NCBI RefSeq assembly: GCF_900109855.1
Contig: NZ_FOBO01000004.1
Location: 124,001 to 188,000, forward strand
Reading direction: 5' to 3'
Length of the DNA stretch: 64,000 nucleotides
Source: Roseovarius tolerans
GTDB lineage: Bacteria; Pseudomonadota; Alphaproteobacteria; Rhodobacterales; Rhodobacteraceae
Each line of letters opens with the position of its first letter. The stretch's first letter is position 1. Below the pieces are notes generated by a model. That model saw only the letters and a list, made by a program, of their open reading frames with translations. It had not been told where the DNA came from and made no database searches. Shown here one piece after another: positions 59,475 to 64,000 of this stretch. Position numbers and translations under genes: made by a program.

Positions 59475-60372
59475 GGCGCGCCGCGGGGCGGTGGAATGGC
59501 CCACCCTGCTGTTGCTGATCGCCTGCTACGCGGTGTGGCTTTTGGGCACGACATGGGGGGCTGCGGTCTGGCTGCCGTTGGGGATCTGTGTCACCGGGCT
59601 GGCGATCGCGCTGCAGTCGTCGCTGTGCCACGAGGCGCTGCACGGCCATCCGTTCAGGGCGCGCGTCTGGAACGAGGTGGCGGTCTTTCCCTGCCTGTGC
59701 CTGATGATTCCCTATGGGCGATTTCGCGACACCCATCTGGCGCATCACCGGGATGAACATCTGACCGATCCCTATGACGACCCGGAATCGAATTACCTGG
59801 ACCCGAGCGTGTGGGACCGGCTTCCGGGCTGGGCGCGGACGGTTCTGCGGGCCAACAACACGCTGGCGGGGCGGATGATACTGGGGCCGTTCATTGCGCA
59901 ATGGGCGTTTTTGCGGGCCGACTGGCAGGCGATTCGCGCCGGGGATCGGGGTGTGCGGGAGGCATGGCTGTGGCATGTGCCGCAGGTGGCGGTGGTGCTG
60001 GCCTGGGTCTGGGTGGCCGCGATGCCGGTCTGGGGCTACCTGCTGGCGGTGTGGCTGGGGATCGCGCTGTTGAAGATCCGCACCTTTCTGGAGCATCGCG
60101 CGCATGCGCGGGCGCGCGGGCGCACTGTCATCGTCGAGGACCGGGGGCCGCTGGCGTTGCTGTTTCTGAACAACAACCTGCATGTGGTGCATCACATGCA
60201 TCCGGAGGTGCCGTGGTACCGGTTGCCGGGGCTTTATGCGGCGCGACGCGCGCATTACCGGCGGCGCAACGATGGTTATGTCTACCGGTCTTACGGGCAG
60301 GTCTTTCGTGACTATCTGTGGCGGACAAAGGATCCGGTGGCGCATCCGCTGTGGCCGTGGCGGCGGGGGTAG
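59467..60372 (+). CDS. Membrane fatty acid desaturase
   Basis: A 301-residue integral membrane di-iron desaturase/hydroxylase. The three histidine boxes are HEALHGH (about 56-62), HLAHHRDEH (about 92-100) and NNLHVVHHMHPEVPWY (about 236-251), each flanked by hydrophobic helices. It could act on membrane acyl chains or related lipids; carotenoid ketolase/hydroxylase relatives share the motifs. The ATG at 59467 lies within the end of the DUF2061 gene. It is probably controlled by the divergent XRE regulator. Confidence 0.88.
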   Translation: MDEARRGAVEWPTLLLLIACYAVWLLGTTWGAAVWLPLGICVTGLAIALQSSLCHEALHGHPFRARVWNEVAVFPCLCLMIPYGRFRDTHLAHHRDEHLTDPYDDPESNYLDPSVWDRLPGWARTVLRANNTLAGRMILGPFIAQWAFLRADWQAIRAGDRGVREAWLWHVPQVAVVLAWVWVAAMPVWGYLLAVWLGIALLKIRTFLEHRAHARARGRTVIVEDRGPLALLFLNNNLHVVHHMHPEVPWYRLPGLYAARRAHYRRRNDGYVYRSYGQVFRDYLWRTKDPVAHPLWPWRRG

Positions 60373-60377
60373 GGGGA

Positions 60378-60610
60378 GTGAATGGCCTGGAGCGGTCATC
60401 TGATTGAAGCACCCTGCGCGGAACAAGGCCGAAGGCCGCCGCGCATCGCCGGGCCGCCCCCCGGCACGGCGATTTGGCTGCAACCTGCTCTGCGCTCGGA
60501 TGTTTTTCGGGCTTGGCTGATATAAAGCGCTACAAATCTGATGTTGGATCGCCGTACCGCGGCCCGTCGATGCGCGGCTCACTGCCAATGTCCGCTTCAG
60601 CCCAACATTC
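60378..60610 (-). repeat. Dispersed hairpin element, full copy in reverse orientation (copy 7)
   Basis: Read on the minus strand, a left arm at 60578-60549 (GCCGCGCATCGACGGGCCGC and on) is complementary to a right arm at 60472-60436. The centre contains GCGCTTTATATCAGCCAAG. The second hairpin is GGCC-TTC-GGCC, followed by TTGTTCCGCGC. The outer left end reads GAAGCGGACATTGGCAGTGA. It fills the gap between convergent desaturase and hmuV genes. Confidence 0.87.
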
Positions 60611-60623
60611 TACCCCCCTCGCC

Positions 60624-61406
60624 TCAGCCCGCCCGGGCGTTCTGCGGCAGGATGTAGGGCCGGTTGCCGGGCGGGGGCTCGCTGACCGCGAGATCGCAGC
60701 CATAGACCGCCGAGAGCGTTTCGGAGGTGATCACCGTCTCGGGTGTGCCCTCGGCCACCACGCGGCCCGATTGCATCATCACCACCTGGTCGGCGAACAT
60801 CGAGGTGAGGTTGAGATCGTGCATCACCGCCACTACCCCGCCGCCGCGCGCGGCGAAATCCCGGGCGAGGCGCATCACGCCCAGTTGATGGCCGATATCG
60901 AGGCTGGAGACCGGCTCGTCGAGAAAGAGCCAGTTGGGGCCGTCGGGGCCCGCAGGCTCCCATATCTGGGCGAGCACGCGGGCGAATTGCACGCGCTGCT
61001 GTTCGCCGCCCGACAGGTCTTGGTAGGTGCGGCTGGCCATGTGGCGCAGCCCGACATGATCCAGCGCGCGCAGCGGCAGGTCGGGCCGGTGCGCGAAACG
61101 CCCCGCGCCGTGGCCGATGCGCACGACCTCAATCACGGTGAAGGGAAAGGCCAGCCGGGCGGCCTGTGGCAGCACGCCCCGGCGCGGGGCGAGGGCCATG
61201 GCGTGGCGCGGATGCACCGGCAGACCACCCATGGTGATCGTGCCCTGGGCGGCAATCTCGCCGGTGAGGGCGCGCAAGAGCGTGGTCTTGCCCGAGCCGT
61301 TGGGGCCTGCAATCGCGGTCAGGTGCCCGGCGCGCGCCGAGAGGCTGACATCGTGCAGGATGGCGGTGCCACCGAGGCACAGCGAGACGTGATCGGCGCA
61401 CAGCAT
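60624..61406 (-). CDS. hmuV: Haem ABC transporter ATP-binding protein
   Basis: A 260-residue ABC ATPase of the FecE/HmuV type energising haemin import. Walker A GPNGSGKTT (about 34-42), signature LSGGEQQRVQFARVL, Walker B WLFLDEPVSSLD and the switch His in AVMHDLN are all intact. The ATG at 61406 overlaps the hmuU stop as ATGA. It is last in the hmuSTUV unit. Confidence 0.95.
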   Translation of the reverse strand: MLCADHVSLCLGGTAILHDVSLSARAGHLTAIAGPNGSGKTTLLRALTGEIAAQGTITMGGLPVHPRHAMALAPRRGVLPQAARLAFPFTVIEVVRIGHGAGRFAHRPDLPLRALDHVGLRHMASRTYQDLSGGEQQRVQFARVLAQIWEPAGPDGPNWLFLDEPVSSLDIGHQLGVMRLARDFAARGGGVVAVMHDLNLTSMFADQVVMMQSGRVVAEGTPETVITSETLSAVYGCDLAVSEPPPGNRPYILPQNARAG

Positions 61407-62449
61407 CACAGGTCCACCAAGCCGCGCCGCCGCAGCAATATCCACAGAAAGACCGGCGCGCCGAGCACGGCGGTGACGATGCCGATGGGCAATTCGGCGG
61501 GTGCGATGAGCAGGCGGCTGAGAATATCCGCGCCCAGAAGCAGGCTTGCGCCCAGAAGCGCACTGTTGATCAGAAGCGGGCCGTGATCCGGCCCGGTGGC
61601 CAGCCGCAAGAGATGCGGCACGACGATGCCGACAAAGCCGATGCCCCCCGAGACCGCGACCGCAGCGCCTGTGGCGCCCGCCACGCAGAGGATGGCGAGG
61701 GTCTTGGTGCGCTGCACCGGGATGCCGAGATGCAGCGCCGTCGCCTCGCCCAAGGCCAGCCCGTTGAGGCCGCGCCCGAGGGTGGTGGCCGCAACCAGCG
61801 CCAGCCCGATGATCGGCGCGGCGGTGGCAAGCTTGGCCCATGTCGCCCCGGCGAGCGAGCCGAGGCCCCAGAAGGTCAGATCGCGCAATTGCTGATCGTC
61901 GGCGGCATAGACCATCAGCCCCGAGACCGCGCCGGAGAGCGCCCCGAGCGCGATGCCCGCCAGCAGCATCGTCGCGACCGAAGTGCGCCCGCCGCGCGTG
62001 GCGACCCCGTAGAGCAGCAGAACCGAGGCCCAACCGCCGACAAACGCCGCAAGCGGCACGGTGTAGATGCCGATGAGGGACTGGAGCGCCGGGGGCAGCA
62101 GCCCGCCCAGCACGATGGCGGTGATCGCGCCGAGGCCCGCGCCTGCGCTCACGCCGACGATGCCGGGATCGGCGAGCGGGTTGCGAAAAAGCCCCTGCAT
62201 CACCGCGCCCGACACGGCGAGTGCCGCACCGACGAGCGCGCCCATGGCGATGCGGGGCAGGCGCACCTCCCACAGGATGATGCGGGCGAGGGTGTCGTCC
62301 TGCGCGCTGCCGGTGACGAGGCCGAGAAGCGAGACGCCCGACGCGCCGCTTTCAAGGCTGATCGCGCAGACCGCAATGAGCAGCAGCCCGAGCCACAGAT
62401 GCGCCTGCCGCGCGGTGGCGCGGCGGTCGCGGGGCTGCGCCTCGATCAT
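61406..62449 (-). CDS. hmuU: Haem ABC transporter permease
   Basis: A 347-residue FecCD-family permease with about ten helices. Recognisable stretches are LWEVRLPRIAMGALVGAALAVSGAVMQGLFRNPLADPGIVGVSAGAGLGA and the later GFVGIVVPHLLRLATGPDHGPLL with the coupling-helix Gly. I chose the ATG at 62449, one base after the hmuT TAA; ATGs at 62470/62473 would overlap hmuT. It works with HmuV and HmuT to bring haemin across the inner membrane. Confidence 0.94.
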   Translation of the reverse strand: MIEAQPRDRRATARQAHLWLGLLLIAVCAISLESGASGVSLLGLVTGSAQDDTLARIILWEVRLPRIAMGALVGAALAVSGAVMQGLFRNPLADPGIVGVSAGAGLGAITAIVLGGLLPPALQSLIGIYTVPLAAFVGGWASVLLLYGVATRGGRTSVATMLLAGIALGALSGAVSGLMVYAADDQQLRDLTFWGLGSLAGATWAKLATAAPIIGLALVAATTLGRGLNGLALGEATALHLGIPVQRTKTLAILCVAGATGAAVAVSGGIGFVGIVVPHLLRLATGPDHGPLLINSALLGASLLLGADILSRLLIAPAELPIGIVTAVLGAPVFLWILLRRRGLVDL

Positions 62450-62450
62450 C

Positions 62451-63335
62451 TTAGCTTGGGTCAGTGTCATCATCGGCCCCGGGCGTTGCATAGATGGCGC
62501 GGTGCAGGTCGCGCGCGGCCTGCGCGGTGCGCGGACCGAAGCCCAGAAGATAGAGCCCCTGCATGCGGATCACCGCGCCGGTCGTGGCGGCGGGGGTGGT
62601 GCGGATCGCGGGCATGGACAAGAGCACCTCGTCCTCGATGGCGTGATCGCCGCCACGATCCATCATCAGGATCACGTCGGGGGCGGCGCGGCTGACCGCC
62701 TCGTCGGTGATCTGCTTGTAGCCCTCGAATGCGTCCACGGCATTGACCGCGCCCGCCATGTCGATGATGCCCGCCGCCTGCGTGCCGGTGCCACCGGCGA
62801 GGATGCGCCCGCCCTGCAGGCTGAGGATGAAGAGGACGCGCCTGGCATCGCCGGGGGCGATTTGCGCGGTTGCCTTGGCGGTCGCCTCGAGCGCGGCGCG
62901 GGTCTCGGCGATGAGCGTCGCGGCGCGGTCGGGCAGGCCGAGCGCATGGCCCACCACGGCGATCTTTTCAAGGATGCCGGGGCCGTCACTGGCCTCGGGC
63001 ACGGTGGTGAACGGCAGGCCCGAGGCTTTGAGCACGTTGATCGTCTCGGGCGGGCCCGCGCCCTCGATGGCGAGAATCCGGTCGGGGGCGACCGAGAGCA
63101 CGCCCTCGGGGCTGAGCGCGCGGGCATAGCCCACATCGGGCAGGCCGGTCACCTCGGGCGGGTAGGTGGAGGTGGTGTCGCGCGCCACCAGCCGGTCGCC
63201 CGCGCCGAGCGCGTGGACGATCTCGGTCACCGAGCCACCGATCGAGAGCAGGCGGTCGCGGGACTGGCCGAAGGCGGGCAGGGCGCAGAGCGCGGTGGCC
63301 TGCGCGAGCAGGGTGCGGCGGGTGAGACGGGTCAT
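62451..63335 (-). CDS. hmuT: Haem ABC transporter substrate-binding protein
   Basis: A 294-residue periplasmic haemin-binding protein of the BtuF/HmuT type. The signal peptide is RRTLLAQATALCALPAFG, and the mature protein starts near QSRDRLLSIGGSVTEIVHALGAGDRLVARDTTSTYPPEV, which contains the haem-contact Tyr region. The ATG at 63335 overlaps the hmuS stop as ATGA; the frame continues open into hmuS but out of its frame. It delivers haemin to HmuUV. Confidence 0.94.
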   Translation of the reverse strand: MTRLTRRTLLAQATALCALPAFGQSRDRLLSIGGSVTEIVHALGAGDRLVARDTTSTYPPEVTGLPDVGYARALSPEGVLSVAPDRILAIEGAGPPETINVLKASGLPFTTVPEASDGPGILEKIAVVGHALGLPDRAATLIAETRAALEATAKATAQIAPGDARRVLFILSLQGGRILAGGTGTQAAGIIDMAGAVNAVDAFEGYKQITDEAVSRAAPDVILMMDRGGDHAIEDEVLLSMPAIRTTPAATTGAVIRMQGLYLLGFGPRTAQAARDLHRAIYATPGADDDTDPS

Positions 63336-64000
63336 GCGGGCACCTCTGCGTCGGCGCGGTCGGGCAGGGCGGCGACATGCGCGCCGAAGGCCGGGCGGTG
63401 GTCGCGGTCGTCCTTGCGCAGGCCGAAGATTTGCAGGATCAGCCCGCCTTCGGCATCGAACGCCTCGACCGAGATGGCGGGGCCGCGCTGGGTGGGTTTC
63501 TCGACTGCCCAGACCTCTGTGATATGGTCGCGGCGCAGGTGCAGGTTGAAGCCGGGATCGAGCACGTTCTGCCACGGGCCCATGGCCTTGAGCGTGTGGA
63601 CCGGGCCGGAATAGATCTGGATGCAGCCGCGATTGCCGACGAAGATCATCGCCTCGGTGGCGTCTTCGGCGAGGCGGGTGAGGAGTGTGTCCACGGCCCC
63701 GGGTGCCAGCGCGCGCACAAAGGGCGCGCCCGCGATGCGGTAGGCGCCGAGGCGGTTCATCCTGAGTTTGGAGGTCAGGCGCAGGAACTGGTGGGTGTCG
63801 GTCAGGCGCTGCCATTCGTCGCGCAGGATATCGACCTTTTCGGGGTTGGATTTCGCCGGTTCGGTGGGCTGGCGCGGGGCCACGTCGAGGGTCTGGCCCT
63901 GATCTGGCAGGGCCTGCGACAGGCGCAGCGCGTCCCATGCGGCGAGCGAGGAGGCGTCGCGCAGGAAGATCTTGTGCACCGCGTCGCCTGCGGCATCGAA
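63332..64000 (-). CDS. hmuS: Hemin-degrading factor HmuS (partial, C-terminal part)
   Basis: The C-terminal 222 residues of a HemS/HmuS haem-handling protein; the N-terminal part lies beyond the window. FDAAGDAVHKIFLRD, DEWQRLTDTHQFLRLT, GNRGCIQIYSGPVHTLKAMGPWQNVLDPGFNLHLR and AISVEAFDAEGGLILQIFG are family hallmarks of the second repeat. HmuS binds and degrades cytoplasmic haem after import. It is the first visible gene of the hmuSTUV operon. Confidence 0.94.
   Translation of the reverse strand, partial: FDAAGDAVHKIFLRDASSLAAWDALRLSQALPDQGQTLDVAPRQPTEPAKSNPEKVDILRDEWQRLTDTHQFLRLTSKLRMNRLGAYRIAGAPFVRALAPGAVDTLLTRLAEDATEAMIFVGNRGCIQIYSGPVHTLKAMGPWQNVLDPGFNLHLRRDHITEVWAVEKPTQRGPAISVEAFDAEGGLILQIFGLRKDDRDHRPAFGAHVAALPDRADAEVPA

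Noticed and set aside
62451..63938. Extension of hmuT upstream to give a 495-residue protein
   Set aside because: The signal peptide at 63335 marks the real start, and the extension is out of frame within hmuS. The same reasoning excludes the long upstream extension of hmuV within hmuU.
1..64000. CRISPR arrays, complete insertion sequences, rRNA genes or prophage modules
   Set aside because: No regularly spaced direct repeats, transposase genes, rRNA signatures or phage structural genes were seen anywhere in the window.

Overview
The window is high-GC alphaproteobacterial DNA, most likely from the Rhodobacterales (Roseobacter/Rhodobacter group). Supporting evidence is family-level: a CenR-type response regulator, CobS/CobT cobaltochelatase, a six-gene Mnh/Pha cation antiporter operon with fused A+B subunits, DUF1523 and DUF3833 proteins, a Suv3-like helicase next to FdxA and CarD, and an alphaproteobacterial SOS box (GTTC-N7-GTTC). 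Genes are tightly packed, often with 4-bp ATGA or GTGA overlaps. I infer a chromosome, because many housekeeping genes are present and there are no plasmid functions.

Layout. 0-8 kb: a partial gene, a non-canonical SDR, an Na+/solute symporter, a DUF3833 lipoprotein, ribA, cenR, xth, a YbbN-type thioredoxin, a Lon-substrate-binding-domain protein and a Trm112-like protein. 8-14 kb: cobT-X-cobS, where X is an AT-rich membrane-protein gene inserted between the two chelatase genes; an ECF sigma/anti-sigma pair; a cytochrome b561-YceI fusion. 14-24 kb: fabD, a DUF2726 gene, fabG, acpP; a lipase and an SCP2 protein; a TPR protein, the Suv3-like helicase, an S4 protein, fdxA, carD. 24-34 kb: late cobalamin genes (divergent), an orphan Fe3+ permease, a TPP enzyme, a Nudix hydrolase, a DMT transporter, an esterase with a nonsense codon, a cyclase-family protein and DUF1523. 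34-40 kb: mnhABCDEFG. 40-48 kb: rppH, a GST, an MFS transporter, a LysR/cupin pair, YceI, an SOS-boxed imuA-like gene and a sugar-transferase-like gene. 48.4-51.1 kb: a small tRNA-Tyr-associated island carrying one PD-(D/E)xK nuclease-like gene. 51-64 kb: tRNA-Tyr, rlmB, a candidate sRNA, a GlcD-type oxidase, metF/metR, an XRE regulator diverging from DUF2061 and desaturase genes, and the haem-uptake genes hmuSTUV (hmuS cut by the window end).

Two things stand out. First, a 2.7-kb AT-rich element (48383-51118) is bounded by 15-bp direct repeats of the tRNA-Tyr 3' end. It has no visible integrase and one intact 514-residue protein with a nuclease core (D337, E352-x-K354, Q385): a candidate single-gene defence cargo. 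Second, a dispersed element of about 200-240 bp occurs five times near full length and twice as fragments. Its long inverted-repeat arms and a second short hairpin differ in sequence between copies but stay complementary within each copy. Most copies lie between convergent genes, and one fragment has become the 3' end of the DUF3833 gene.
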